A DNA stretch of 64,000 bases from Onthophagus taurus (Eukaryota; Arthropoda; Insecta; Coleoptera; Scarabaeidae), in contig NC_091973.1 in NCBI RefSeq assembly GCF_036711975.1, positions 4,774,001 to 4,838,000 on the forward strand. The letters are read 5' to 3'. Each line of letters starts with the position of its first letter. Within the stretch, counting starts at the first letter, position 1. Position numbers and translations under genes: made by a program. Of the stretch, positions 1-12,600 are shown in pieces. A model generated the notes under the pieces. It was given only the letters and a program-made list of their open reading frames with translations, was not told the DNA's origin and ran no database searches.

Positions 1-3000
1 CACCATTAGATTCTTTGCCGGGTTTTAAATCGAGTACTTTCTCTGGGTTGTAAATAAATGGTGGGTAAAGTGGTGTTTCGATGAAATGCCCGTACCCTTG
101 TACGGCACGGAGTTGTTCTTCATCAACACAAACTCTCCCATTTACAATAACATATTCGGGAACGCCGTGACATTCCATGCCTTCGAATACATTGAAGTCG
201 ACTGCTTGATGGTGTGTTTTTGCAGATATCACCCTGGTTTTTGATGGGTTCCAAATGACGATATCTGCGTCAGATCCGATTGCGATACAACCTTTCCTCG
301 GGTATAAATTGAAAATTTTTGCCGCGTTGGAACTGGTTATTGCGACGAATCTGGTGGGGTCGATTAATCCCGAATGAACACCTTTCTCCCAAATCACAGA
401 CATTCTATCCTCAACTCCGTTAACTCCGTTCGGAATTTTCGAAAAATTTTCTTTCCCCATTTCTTTCTGGGACTTATTAAAAGTGCAATTATCGCTTGCA
501 GTTAATTGAAGAACATCCCTGTTTTAAAAATAACAAATACGTTAAATAATAACGAAATCGTTCAATTGTATAAAACCAGAGTATTGTTAAAATTTGTTAA
601 TGTGTTAAAAGGACTTACGATCTTAGATACCCGAGGAGTTGATTCGGGGTATCGTTGTCAGATCGTATCGGAGGCGTGGTAACGATCCTCGAATTATGGG
701 CATCACCACTAAGCGCAAAATTTGAAACGAAAACTGTCCCAAAAACAACTTGCCCAGACGATTGCTTTTCTTTAATCACCTCTGCAGTAGCACCGTTTGA
801 TACCGTATCGATGCATAAAGCCGTTGTCACCTGAATGTTTCAATGTTATTTAAGCCACAACAACAAAAAGCAACCCAAACCCACCACACAAAAAAAAAAA
901 CAGATTTTAGCAGTGTTAAAAAATTAAATTAAGCCAATTACACAGCAAATTTTTTTAAATTTTATTTCATACAAGAAAAAAACTATGATTTAAGAAAACA
1001 ACTTACTGCGAAAGAAAATTTAAGAGAAATTGTGGAGTGTTAGGGTCAGGTCTTAAAGGAGGACTTAAGACATGTCCCGCTGAGTGCCAGAAGCATTGGT
1101 GTCGATATTGAGAACCGTCACATGCTAGTGCACAAACCAAAGTTTCGCCAATTATATTCGTGCCCTTCTCGCGATATTGTTTTAATGTTGTTGCAGCCGA
1201 TTTACTCATTACGTGCACTATGTATAAAGGACTATTTACCTATAAGGATGTTGAAAAATCAAAAATAATAAGCAAACAAAATAGAACTAAGTAAACAGAT
1301 GAAAAGTTAATGATATAAGCGAATTTATTTATCAAAAATATATTCATTTTAGTAAATAAACGAAGTTTATATTGTATTTTAAAATATCTTTTAGCTTTTT
1401 CGCAGAGACAGTTTCCGCCGGAAATACGAACTCCGAAACGATTCCTTTTGCGGTATTAAAAAATCAGATTATGCGTACTCGATCGAAAAATCAACCAATA
1501 GGATTCGCTTTTACCCTTACATTTTATTATCAAAACTAGTTTTCCTACCACCGCTATCGAAAGGTGGCCACTTGTCTGCAAGCTACCGAATGGTGAACTG
1601 CTTTTTTAAAGTTGTCTTAAACGTAAATAAAAAAGTTAAATCATGTGGAATTTGGTCGAATTGGAAGAATATGAAGTCCCTTACCCGGATATTAAAATCG
1701 TAAGCAAAAAATTTCTTTCTTTCTCAAATCATTTCATTTTTTTTTTTATTTTAAAGTTTCCAGAACCGTATAATGTTAATAAATACAAAATCTCGCTGAA
1801 TGATACCGCCTATAAAATTGAACGAAAAACAAGTTACGCGATTTTCGAAATATTAGTACAACTGCAGCGACCATGCAAATTCTTTTTCCTTCGCCTTTAC
1901 CACATGTTAGCCGATTGTATCGATTTAAAATTGATGCCCGATGACGTCATGTTGATCCTCTTATTCCTCCGTGCGAAAACTCCTGATTTAAAAATTGATG
2001 TTAGAAGTAACACGACCGATAGTTGTGTTATTATTCTCGAAGATATAGAGAACCAAAAATCAATTGACACCCGCTTAAAACGACTGACCATTGCATAATA
2101 AGAATCACGAAAGTATGGAATATTTTCAATATTTCCGAGTAACTATCGTTTTATTTAAATTAACCTCAAATTTCGCGTTTTAAAGATATTTTGTAAAAAT
2201 TGTTTATTTCAAAGAGAAAAAAAATGATTGCCTTATAGTATTAGCTAGATAAATATTTGTATCCGTTTTTTGTAAAAATTAAAAAAAATTATTTTGTAAA
2301 CATCGTTTATTTACTTAACCCCCACCCCAAAAATAGAAATATTTTAATGAAAATAAACTAAAAATAAATTAATAGAAAAAAAAATACCTGTTGGGCAATT
2401 GTACAAGCTCTATTAACAGCTTCAGCTTCGACTTCTTCAGGTCTCGACATTTCGTGCCCTTCAGGACCGGTGATTCCCTTATTTAACAATCGTTCCACAT
2501 TTTTCTTAATAATATGGCCATTTTCTGCGTGGACCATGGGAACAGCACCGATATTTTTGCAATGTTCAAAGACGGAGTAAAGATCACCATCGTTCATCAT
2601 CATATCATAAGCCATAAACATTTTGAAGGAGTTGACTCCGTGCTGATGGCACAACGTGTTCATCTCTTCCTTGATGATATTATTCCAGCTGGTTACGATT
2701 ACGTGCAGGGCGTAATCACAACATACTTTGCTATCAGCTTTCTGACGATAATTTGCGTATGCATCCAAAAGGGATTCACCATTTTTTGGCATTACAAAAT
2801 CAACTAAAAAGTAAAAAAATAAAAATATAGAGAAAATATATCTCGATTATTGATGGAAATATGATAAAATGTTATTAAAGGAAAGTTGTTCCATACTTAA
2901 TATCCTATATGTGTTAGACACAATGATTAAATCGATTTTGAAGACGTTGGCCGCTCTAAGTCGAAGCCCAAAGTATTGTTTATGGTAGTTTGGGCGGCCG

Positions 3001-6000
3001 ACGTCTTCGAAGTCGGCCGAGATTATTTTTTATATCATAACAATGCTTGGGGCAGGCGTGGGGTGTCATAAATAATTTCTTATTTTAAAAATCTCGGCCG
3101 ACTTCGAAGACGTCGGCCGCCCTAAGTGCACTGTGTACGGGATTTGAGTATTGCAATATCAATACTGTGATATTGGTTGCATACTTGCAATGATGACGTC
3201 GGGTACGATAATTAATTAACACACTGTATTGTATGTGATACCCAAGTATAAGGAACAATACAATAAGTCTACCCTGCTTGAAATTTATGGAAGAAATAAT
3301 CTCGGCCGACTTCGAAGACGTCGGCCGCCCTAAGTATTGTTCATGGTACTTAGGGCGGCCGACGTCTTCGAAGTCGGCCGAGATTATTTTTTATATCATA
3401 ACAATGCTTGGGACAGTCGTGGGGTGCCATAAATAATTTCTTATTTTAAAAATCTCGGCCGACTTCGAAGACGTCGGCCGCCCTAAGTACACTGTGTACG
3501 GGATTTGAGTATTGCAATATCAATACTGTGATATTGGTTGCATACTTGCAATGATGACGTCGGGTACGATAATTAATTAACACACTGTATTGTAGGTGAT
3601 ACCCAAATATAAGGAACAATACAATAAGTCTACCCTGCTTGAAATTTATGGAAAAAATAATCTCGGCCGACTTCGAAGACGTCGGCCGACCCTAAGTATT
3701 GTTCATGGTACTTAGGGCGGCCGACGTCTTCGAAGTCGGCCCAGATTATTTTTTATATCATAACAATGCTTGGGGCGGGCGTGGGGTGCCATAAATAATT
3801 TCTTATTTTAAAAATCTCGGCCGACTTCGAAGACGTCGGCCGCCCTAAGTACAGTGTGTACGGGATTTGAGTATTGCAATACCAATACTGTGATATTGGT
3901 TGCATACTTGCAATGATGACGTCGGGTACGATAATTAATTAACACACTGTATTGTAGGTGATACCTGGTACGCCCAAGTATAACGAACAATACAATAAGT
4001 CTAGCCTGATTGAAATTTATGGAAGAAATAATCTCGGCCGACTTCGAAGACGTCGGCCGCCCTAAGTATTGTTCATGGTACTTAGGGCGGCCGACGTCTT
4101 CGAAGTCGGCCGAGATTATTTTTTATATCATAACAATGCTTGGGACAATCGTGGGGTGCCATAAATAATTTCTTATTTTAAAAATCTCGGCCGACTTCGA
4201 AGACGTCGGCCGCCCTAAGTACACTGTGTACGGGATTTGAGTATTGCAATATCAATACTGTGATATTGGTTGCATCCTTGCAATGATGACGTCGGGTATG
4301 ATAATTAATTAACACACTGTATTGTAGGTGATACCCAAATATAAGGAACAATACAATAAGTCTACCCTGCTTGAAATTTATGGAAGAAATAATCTCGGCC
4401 GACTTCGAAGACGTCGGCCGCCCTAAGTACCATGAACAATACTTAGGGCGGCCGACGTCTTCGAAGTCGGCAGAGATTATTTTTTATATCATAACAATGC
4501 TTGGGGCGGGCGTGGGGTATCATAAATAATTTCTTATTTTAAAAATCTCGGCCGACTTCGAAGACTTCGGCCGCCCTAAGTACAGTGTGTACGGGATTTG
4601 AGTATTGCAATACCAATACTGTGATATTGGTTGCATACTTGCAATGATGACGTCGGGTACGATAATTAATTAACACACTGTATTGTAATAAGTGTAGCCT
4701 GCTTGAAATTTATGGAAGAAATAATCTCGGCCGACTTCGAAGACGTCGGCCGCCCTAAGTACCATGAACAATACTTAGGGCGGCCGACGTCTTCGAAGTC
4801 GGCCGAGATTATTTTTTATATCATAACAATGCTTGGGACAATCGTGGGGTGCCATAAATAATTTCTTATTTTAAAAATCTCGGCCGACTTCGAAGACTTC
4901 GGCCGCCCTAAGTACAGTGTGTACGGGATTTGAGTATTGCAATACCAATACTGTGATATTGGTTGCATACTTGCAATGATGACGTCGGGTACGATAATTA
5001 ATTAACACACTGTATTGTAATAAGTGTAGCCTGCTTGAAATTTATGGAAGAAATAATCTCGGCCGACTTCGAAGACGTCGGCCGCCCTAAGTACCATGAA
5101 CAATACTTAGGGCGGCCGACGTCTTCGAAGTCGGCCGAGATTATTTTTTATATCATAACAATGCTTGGGACAATCGTGGGGTGCCATAAATAATTTCTTA
5201 TTTTAAAAATCTCGGCCGACTTCGAAGACGTCGGCCGCCCTAAGTACAGTGTGTACGGGATTTGAGTATTGCAATACCAATACTGTGATATCGGTTGCAT
5301 ACTTGCAATGATGACGTCGGGTACGATAATTAATTAACACTCTGTATTGTAGGTGATACTTGGGGCGGCCCAAGTATAACGAACAATACAATAAGTCTAG
5401 CCTGCTTGAAATTTATGGAAGAAATAATCTCGGCCGACTTCGAAGACGTCGGCCGCCCTAAGTATTGTTCCTGGTACTTGGAGCTGCCGAGATTATTTCT
5501 TATATATTAATTCTTATAAATTGGAATTAGTTAAGCACAAAAAAAAGTTTTTTTTAAGTTTCCAAGGTGATAACATTATTATATATAAAATTTTATTTTA
5601 TATAATATAATATTAATTGTTTTCATACTAATCATAGTGGTGCCTCCAGCAATAGCAGCTTTGGTCCCTTGATAAAAGTCGTCGACGGAGGTCGCCCCCA
5701 TAAATTCGAACTCGAAGTGGGTGTGAGGATCGATCCCTCCGGGCATTACGTACTTTCCCCTAGCGTCAATGACTCGAGTACCGCCCGGGATGATCAAATT
5801 CCTTCCTATTTGCTTTACACTCCCATCCTCAATGTAGATATCCTCTTCAAAAATTTCATCGTCATTCACAACTTGTCCATTTTTAATTAATAATCGATTT
5901 TGAGAACTCTAAAAAATATTAAAATCAAAAAAAAAAAAGAATTGAAACAAAAAAATCTTGATTGAAATTAATTTGAAAATGGGGGGAACGAATGTGACAC

Positions 6001-7274
6001 ATAAAGGAAGTATACAATTAACCACAATTGTCGTTATTAAACATTAGATATGGAATTCGTTAGTGTTTATTTGAAACAAACGGTAATTGAGGATTAGTAT
6101 TCATAGGTGTAAAGTGGCACATGATATCGTAGCTTTTTTTTCTTACGGGAGGAGTAACGCGTTGTACCCGTTGTATTTCCGGAAATAAGCTAACGGATCT
6201 ATTTTGCATACACTCGTGGAGTTGGGCGCGCCTAATCTTTCTGGGACGAACGTTATGTTATGTAAATGTTATATAATCAAGTTCACCTTTGAATTTTGTT
6301 AACCATTTTAGAGATCTATTTGTATTGGTTAACCTTGAATTGTCAAATATGGTATTGTCATTTGAATGTATAATTTATTTATCTTTTTATTTGTGAAATC
6401 TAGTGGAAATTATGTTTTAGCAATTAAGATTTAGAAATTTTATGCAATTATATATCATTTATGATGTAGAAATTTCCCCGAGATTTAAAATTATCCTCAT
6501 AAAACTTGTTCCACTTCAATTTATTGCCCATTATAAGATAACGTTTTATTTACTTTTTACTATTCACTCAAGATATTCAACAAATGTTATTTAGTTCACA
6601 ATTGTTGAATATTCAAATTAAAATTCTTTATCTTATCTAGTGTAGACGATCGATTTTTTTTTTGCAAATGCAAATGCAGGTTGTTTTCAGACGAAACAGC
6701 CTGGGGTAAAGTTTCATTATCTCTCACCCATTCCTCGTCTCGTTTTACGAGCCCCTATTTATGCGTGAAGTGGTTCTTTTATTGTAGAGGAGCATAAAAT
6801 TATTTTTGCTATAACCACACCCCTCAAAAATTTTAAATAAAACAAATTCATAAAATACATTTTAATTCAACATCACATTTTTATTAATACGCTATGATGT
6901 AAGAGATATCGTTTAGCATGTTTAACACATTGCCGGTCAAATAAACATAAACAAATTACGCAAAATGCGTAGTTTTGACCTTTATAAAAATTATCGTTTT
7001 TTTTCTTATCAAAAGTTTAATAATACATTGATGGAAATTGAAAAAAATCTGTGCAATTTCTGGATGCCAATGACCGGTTTTAGTGGAAATCAATAGTTTT
7101 CTAGTTGGCGAAACGCGCGTCGCTCTTAACTCCCGGCGTTTTTTTTTTCTCGTTACAAATAAAAACGTCTCAGCCGGTGTTTTAATTAAATCGTTACCAA
7201 AATGCACCTGCCGAGACGTCCCCTGAGCATCATACCTGCAAGTGAATGGGCACCTTCTTAACTGGAGTACTCAT
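1..7274 (-). CDS. CRMP: Dihydropyrimidinase / CRMP, 3' end cut by window edge
   Basis: Cyclic amidohydrolase family: dihydropyrimidinase opens dihydrouracil/dihydrothymine rings in cytosolic pyrimidine catabolism, while CRMP relatives are non-enzymatic regulators of the neuronal cytoskeleton. Coding exons on the minus strand: 7274-7236 (MSTPVKK start), 5908-5629, 2803-2388, then either 1239-1007 or 830-619, then 518-1, which runs off the window. Phases join cleanly at every junction. Metal-site residues visible: the H-T-H pair at residues 75 and 77, the lysine expected to be carboxylated (K167, in NSFKMFMAY), H198 (in MVHAENG) and H254, present only in the 1239-1007 form. The last exon encodes the conserved [11 protein letters not shown] and [12 protein letters not shown] segments. 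The 2.8-kb intron 2 is filled by palindromic repeats and a small gene sits in intron 3. Identity is secure; which isoform dominates is unknown. Confidence 0.95.
619..830 (-). CDS. CRMP: CRMP alternative exon 4b (lacks metal-ligand histidine)
   Basis: A 212-nt exon with the same entry phase (0) and exit phase (2) as exon 4a and an alignable C-terminal part ([16 protein letters not shown] against [15 protein letters not shown]). The segment equivalent to the histidine-bearing VHVMSKSAA reads [10 protein letters not shown], so the metal ligand is gone and the product should be catalytically dead. The acceptor (CATTCAG) and donor (TCGTAAGT) are good. By analogy with the Drosophila CRMP gene, where alternative exons give DHP and CRMP proteins, this would be the CRMP-type exon. 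Confidence 0.85.
1007..1239 (-). CDS. CRMP: CRMP alternative exon 4a (catalytic, dihydropyrimidinase type)
   Basis: This 233-nt exon begins in phase 0 after ...TIAQQ and ends in phase 2. It encodes [14 protein letters not shown], the family segment carrying a metal-ligand histidine (H254), then [15 protein letters not shown], which matches the conserved PPLRPDPxTP block of dihydropyrimidinases. Acceptor TTATAG and donor GTAAGT are visible. It should give the enzymatically active form. Confidence 0.9.
1643..2098 (+). CDS. Small unrecognised gene nested in CRMP intron
   Basis: A plus-strand reading frame lies inside the intron between CRMP exons 3 and 4a. It starts [13 protein letters not shown] short intron is likely at 1700-1756 (donor GTAAGC, pyrimidine tract, acceptor TTTAAAG): splicing it removes a low-complexity FFIFFFILK stretch and keeps the frame (exons 1643-1699 and 1757-2098), giving 132 residues. 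The unspliced frame is also open at 151 residues. The mature sequence is mixed alpha/beta in character, with hydrophobic runs around FLRLYHML and [10 protein letters not shown] and an acidic C-terminal third. I do not recognise a family. Its balanced composition in AT-rich surroundings and the well-formed intron argue for a real gene. Antisense frames here are shadows. Confidence 0.6.
   Translation: MWNLVELEEYEVPYPDIKIVSKKFLSFSNHFIFFFILKFPEPYNVNKYKISLNDTAYKIERKTSYAIFEILVQLQRPCKFFFLRLYHMLADCIDLKLMPDDVMLILLFLRAKTPDLKIDVRSNTTDSCVIILEDIENQKSIDTRLKRLTIA
2935..5490. repeat. Family-A palindromic repeat cluster 1 (tandem units of about 335-370 bp)
   Basis: Fills CRMP intron 2. The core motif GGCCGACTTCGAAGACGTC (followed by GGCCG) or its reverse complement occurs about 22 times. 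The region is a tandem array of about six to seven units starting near 3290, 3652, 4022, 4383, 4717, 5049 and 5420. Each unit holds motif, 24-nt loop, inverted motif, about 90 bp of AT-rich DNA, a third motif and about 170 bp of AT-rich DNA. Arms of the forward/inverted pair extend beyond the core into AATAATCT/AGATTATT, giving stems of about 40 bp or more. Small frames such as 3808-3990 and 5203-5391 are by-products of the repeat. Confidence 0.95.
5909..7235. other. CRMP intron 1, no further gene seen
   Basis: AT-rich sequence between CRMP exon 1 and exon 2. I see no conserved frame, RNA gene or repeat array. The 83-codon minus frame at 6956-7207 is lysine-rich low-complexity sequence interrupted by homopolymers and is not convincing. 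Confidence 0.6.
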
Positions 7275-9340
7275 GATCTCTCTTTTTATTATTTTCAATT
7301 GGATCGATTTCGCACTCTCCGGGAAATGACGGAAAACGTTTCGGATGTAACGTGTGGCTTATATTATCAATTTTTTCTCTTATTAGACGCTTTACTGCGT
7401 TAAGAGTTTATTTATAACGGGACGCACGGTATGTTTTTTTTGACGCCTACTCTGCTATCGACGCAATAGCTACCGTAACACTGAACGAACTACGCGCTAC
7501 GCCGCTTTGGGTACTCCACGGCATCGACCCAAAATACGGAGCCAGGAAACTTGGCTCCGTGCTCAATATACAGTGCCTCGCAAATGCCATTGCACAATTC
7601 TTTACCAAATATTACTGCGTTATTAAAAAATTATTAATTTCATATATTAATAACTCAACTATTTTTAGATCATGCTTTCGCGCTTCAATGAACACTTAAT
7701 GATAACAATTACGTCAATATTTTAACATATTTTATTTTTGCTCAACTACTATTTAAGATGCACAATATTTTGACGCTTTGCCCTCACGCGACCTCGGCTA
7801 ATCTCAGACCGGAGAATGTAGGATTTTGCCAAAATAACCCGAGTTGTTGCATTTGATACCATGTGAACCCAAAACTGCATCCTACATCCTTTATTGACCC
7901 GAGGTCGCTTGCGGGCGAGGCTCTACAATTAATATATCAACCAAAACATCACCTCGGCTATAAGTGATCTTGACTAAATTTAACGCAGAGGATCTGTCAA
8001 ATCGCCTAATTAAGCCGAGGTCGCTTGCGGGCGAGGCTCTACAATTAATATTATGTCAACTCAAATTAATCGGCACATAAACTCAGACCAGAGAATGTAG
8101 GATTTTGCCAAAATAACCCGAGTTGTTGCATTTGAACCCAAAATTGCTCCCAGATAATCTATCACAATTATTGAGACGAGGTCGCTTGCTCTACAATTAA
8201 TATCATGTCATCTAAAGCTGATTAACACATTGAATCGCCTGGGCTAAACTTGGAGCAAAGAATCTATGACCAATGTATTACATACGAAAAAAAAAAAGGA
8301 AAATTAGCTTACGTTGAGGATGCTTTGAATGTTGTTATCTTGTAAATGATTAATATAATACAATAACCAAGAGTTTTTTTGGAAAATGAATTCTGCGAGA
8401 TTCGATAATAAAATAATAACATTGCTATCAACTACTTAGAATTGAGAAATTCCAAAAACTAAAATAATTATAATTAATAATCAAATAATTATTTAAACCT
8501 AAGTTGATTATGTTAATACAATAATCTTTAAACGTTATTTTAAAACGATCTGTATAATACGCAGATGTTATTATTACAATAAAATAACCAGATGTTTTAG
8601 TTGTCGATGTTTGTTTCCAAAGTGTTAAAAAAAACTAAGGTTATTGGAGGGGGCCTAAAAATATATATGTTTCCTTTTAAAAGGCTGGTTTGTATTCGTT
8701 TCGTAGAAACATAAAAGGACCAAGCATTGCTGCTCTATGTTCGGGTTTGTAATGATCGCCAAAGAAAGACTATTTATAATTAAATAAATTTATGTATTTC
8801 AACGTTTTTGTTCTATTTTGAGGTTATAATAAAATTCTTTTGAAATTCAAAAATTAGTTGAATAATCATGTCATAGATGGCACTCTTAAACATTGTAATA
8901 CATATTATTCAACAAAATAGAAATATCAAATTAAATGTGAGAATTAAAATTATTGAAGTAATACAATAATAATTATTAATTAATTAATTAATTTTTGTAG
9001 TTCTAATTATTTCCGATAGATGTAGTGACTCATCACAGATCTTAACCTAACTTTTCGGAAACTACAAGAAAAAAAAAATTTTTTAAATCCACATTAAACG
9101 TCGGTGTATTAAAATTATTAATATCGCAATAATGATTAAAGAATAAACAAAGTGTTATATTCGTTATCTTATCTTTGTTCCATACGGTGGTGGTGAGTTA
9201 CCTCTTATAATTAACAAAAAACAGTCGGAATTGGTAGTGGTGGGTTATCATCATACAATACCATCCAAAAGTATTGACCTGTCAAACTCAAAACGTGCAG
9301 TTTGAGAAGATAAGAACGACACCTAAAGAGCGAGATTTTT
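7275..9340. promoter_or_regulatory. Divergent intergenic region, CRMP / TPP2
   Basis: CRMP (minus) starts at 7274 and the TPP2 transcript (plus) probably begins near 9290-9600, so the two genes diverge. The first about 300 bp next to CRMP (7290-7590) is noticeably less AT-rich than the rest and is the likely CRMP promoter and 5' leader. 7780-8270 holds degraded family-B repeats. 8280-9280 is AT-rich with no recognisable gene. Confidence 0.5.
7775..8275. repeat. Family-B relic repeats
   Basis: Three to four degraded units of about 120-150 bp carry the motif GAGGTCGCTTGCGGGCGAGG or shortened forms (near 7790 inverted, 7900, 8018, 8175), each followed by CTCTACAATTAATAT and a GTAGGATTTTGCCAAAATAACC segment. 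This is the same GC-rich core as the large array at 36.6-37.9 kb, here in a different AT-rich context. Confidence 0.8.
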
Positions 9341-9343
9341 GTA

Positions 9344-9695
9344 GTGTTTTTTCGGTATTCGTGGTCCTCGTATAAAACGTTAACGACCGGACGGTCAAAT
9401 TTAGAATCGAACGACCGACCCCTCCGACTTTTCCCCCCAGAACATTATTTTGCAAATTATGACTTGCAACTCGTCCCGTTAAAATCCCTGAGTTGTTATC
9501 AACTATCTCGCATTTATCGTGCAACCAAACCCGCCCGAAATCCACGTGTAATAACATAAGAAAACGCTGAAACAATCATTTTCATTGCACTGTACAGGTT
9601 ATATCAAAAAGTAAGTTGCAAAAAAAAAGTTGCATGTAATTTTTGGGTTTCTTCCATTGTTATTAGGTACTTGCTATATTTGGAGATTATTTAAA
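9344..9695 (+). other. TPP2 5' leader with possible alternative N-terminal extension
   Basis: A 5'-UTR intron is likely: donor GTAAGT at 9612 to acceptor TTATTAG at 9666, just upstream of the ATG at 9696. Separately, an open frame from ATG 9344 is basic and Ser/Arg-rich at its start. Using the weaker donor GTGTAA at 9546 with the same acceptor joins it in frame to TPP2 through CYIWRLFKM. That would give a longer isoform with a possible targeting peptide. The first model is simpler. Confidence 0.4.
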
Positions 9696-12600
9696 ATGAC
9701 GAGTGTTACGGAAGAAGATTACCCATTCGAGGGTTTAATGCCTAAGCGGGAAACTGGAGTCTCATCTTTTTTAACAAAATATCCCGAGTATGATGGAAGA
9801 GGTACTATTATAGCTATTTTCGATTCTGGTGTTGATCCAGGTGCACCAGGAATGCAAGTAAGTTATCATATATATAATATAAAAAATAATATAATAAAAA
9901 AAATAATATTTTTTCTGTGTTGGGTAAAAAAAAATGTATAAAAGTACAAACAGTGTTTATATATATTTGGGCTGCGAATAACAATATGCTTTTGGTTATT
10001 TACTCTCAATTTTGACAATTTATTATATGGCACTGTTGGATTAATAATATCTCCAAAGTGTGTATACAGGGTCAGACAAAGAATAGAAATGAATGAAAAT
10101 AAACATAACCAAGCCTTTGTGCTGAGATATTTCATGTTGTTTATCACATTTACTTCAAAATATCGTAAATTTGGATAATAACTAATAATAATTATGTAAT
10201 AATAATTAATGTTCGCAAAAATGTGTGATTTTGCAGATGTTAGCCTGAAGCTGGTGAAATTGAGACATTAAAATAATAAGTTCATTAACCCTCCCATGAC
10301 TGTGCTAATAGATCATATCATGACCAATATTTAGAGAGATTATTTCCCCCATAAACTTCAAGCAGCTCGGCCGACTTCGAAGATGTCGGCCGCCCCACGT
10401 ATCATGAACAATATTTTATTATTTATTATTACATCTTCGAAGTCGACCGAGATTATTTGCCCCATAAACTTGAAGCAGGGTAGACTTATTGTATTGTTCG
10501 TGATATTTGGGGCGGCCGACGTCTTCGAAGTCGGCCGAGATTATTTCTCTTAACCTGCTTGAAATTTATGAAAGAAATAATCTCGGCCGACTTCGAAGAC
10601 GTCGGCCGCACTAAATATCACGAAAAATTCATTAAATCTACCCTGCTTGAAGTTTATGGGGGAAATAATCTCGGCCGACTTCGAAGACGTCGGCCGCCTC
10701 AAGTACCATGAACAATATTTTGGGTTATTTCTTCCATAAATTTCAAGCAGAGTAGAGTTGGTTTCACGCTCCGAATCCCAAATGATACTATTATCAACTT
10801 ATAAAACTACGAATTCCGTAAATTTTCATATTTTTCTCGATATTCATGCATCAGAGAGTAAAACTGAAAGAAAGCAATATTGTTAAGAATTAAATTTGCT
10901 ATAACTTTTGTTCCAAAATTTTTTTTGTAGTATGCTCCGAGCCCTGAGTTTTTATAATGAAAAATTGATTAATTTGATTAATTATTACCTTTGCTTGCTT
11001 CGTAGACGTTGGCCGCCTCAAGTATTCTTGGTGATATAAGAAATAATCTCCCCAACCCAAGTATCATGAACAATATTTTGGGCGGCCGACGTCTTCGAAG
11101 TCGGCCGAGATTATTTCCCCCATAAATTTGAAGCAGGGTAGACTTATTATATTGTTCGTGATATTTGGGGCGGCCGACGTCTTCGAAGTCGGCCGAGATT
11201 ATTTCTTTTAACCTGCTTGAAATTTATGAAAGAAATAATCTCGGCCGACTTCGAAGACGTCGGCCGCTCCAAGTACCATGAACAATACTTTGGGCGGCCG
11301 ACATCTTCGAAATCGGCCGAGTTATTTCTTCCATAAATTTCAAGCAGGGTATATTTGGTTTCACGCTCCGAATCCCAAATGATACTATTATTAACTTATA
11401 AAACTACGAATTCCGCAAATTTTCATATTTTTCTCGCAGAGCAATATTGTTAAGAATTAAATTTGCTACATCTTTTGTTCTAAAAGTTTTTTTGTAGTAT
11501 GCTCCTAGCACCGAGTTTTTTGTAATGAAAAATTGATTAATTTGATTAATTATTTCTTACCTTTGCTTGCTTCTATTTCTTCAATAAACTTTTGACAAAA
11601 TTTGAAACAAATTATTTTTAAAATAATGCATTTTCCTCTATTTTTGAAAATTCTGTTAACAATTAAACATTTCGTGTAATTATTAACACTTATCGGGGTG
11701 AACACAATTGGTACTTATTTTCAAATATTTATGTTCATTTGTTTCTGAAATAATAGACCGATTCATTACACATTTATAATAGAGAATTAAAAGATTTTAT
11801 GTGGCACATTCCTTAAAATTTTTGGTTTAAATACGAGTGAAAAGGCATTGAAAGATTCAGTATTCAAGCAGCTGTGTTATAATATTGGTCAATTCTTACA
11901 GAAACACTTCTAAGTGTGAACGGATTTACAATAAGTTCATTAGAAGTGTAGCTATAAAAATAGATCACATATTATTCGTCCTTTCTCTTGTATTTGAATT
12001 TATTTTCTGGTCTGTTATCTCAGAAATAAAGGTTATTTGGACATTTGATGTATATCGTCCCTTACGTTAGTATTTTCTACAGTAATAGATCATATACATC
12101 AGATGTGTTAATAACTTACTCTACGATTCTTACATTATTAATATTATTTATAGAAAACTACCGAAGGCAAAACAAAAATACTTGAAAGATTCGACTGTAG
12201 TGGTTGCGGCGATGTAGATACTTCAATGATTGTCCAAGCCAAAGAAGGTCACATAATCGGTTTGTCCGGTAAAAAACTAAAAATTCCTGACACTTGGAAA
12301 AATCCCACCAACAATTACCGCGTGGGTATAAAACGTATATTTGACTTGTACCCCGAGCGATTGAGGGAACGCTACCAAGAAGAAAACAAAGAAAAAAATT
12401 GGGAGAATGAACACAAGATACATCTGGCGAAAGCAAACCGAACTTTATCAAAGTTTGATTCAACCGCTACTTTATCGGAATCAAAAAAATTGTTTAAGGA
12501 GGACTGCGAAAATACAGTTGAGATGTTAACCAACTTTGATAAAAAATACACTGATTATGGACCCATTTTGGATTGCGTTTTGTTCCATGATGGGGCGAAA

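Noticed and set aside
2935-5490. Regularly spaced repeats resembling a CRISPR array
   Set aside because: Eukaryotic context, motifs alternate in orientation, and spacers are themselves repeated; this is a tandem palindromic satellite.
6956-7207. 83-codon minus-strand frame in CRMP intron 1
   Set aside because: Homopolymer-rich, lysine/isoleucine-biased, ends just before CRMP exon 1; looks like chance.
10060-10110. TATACAGGGTCAGACAAAG as another transposon end
   Set aside because: No matching inverted end was found within the TPP2 intron, so the element cannot be delimited.
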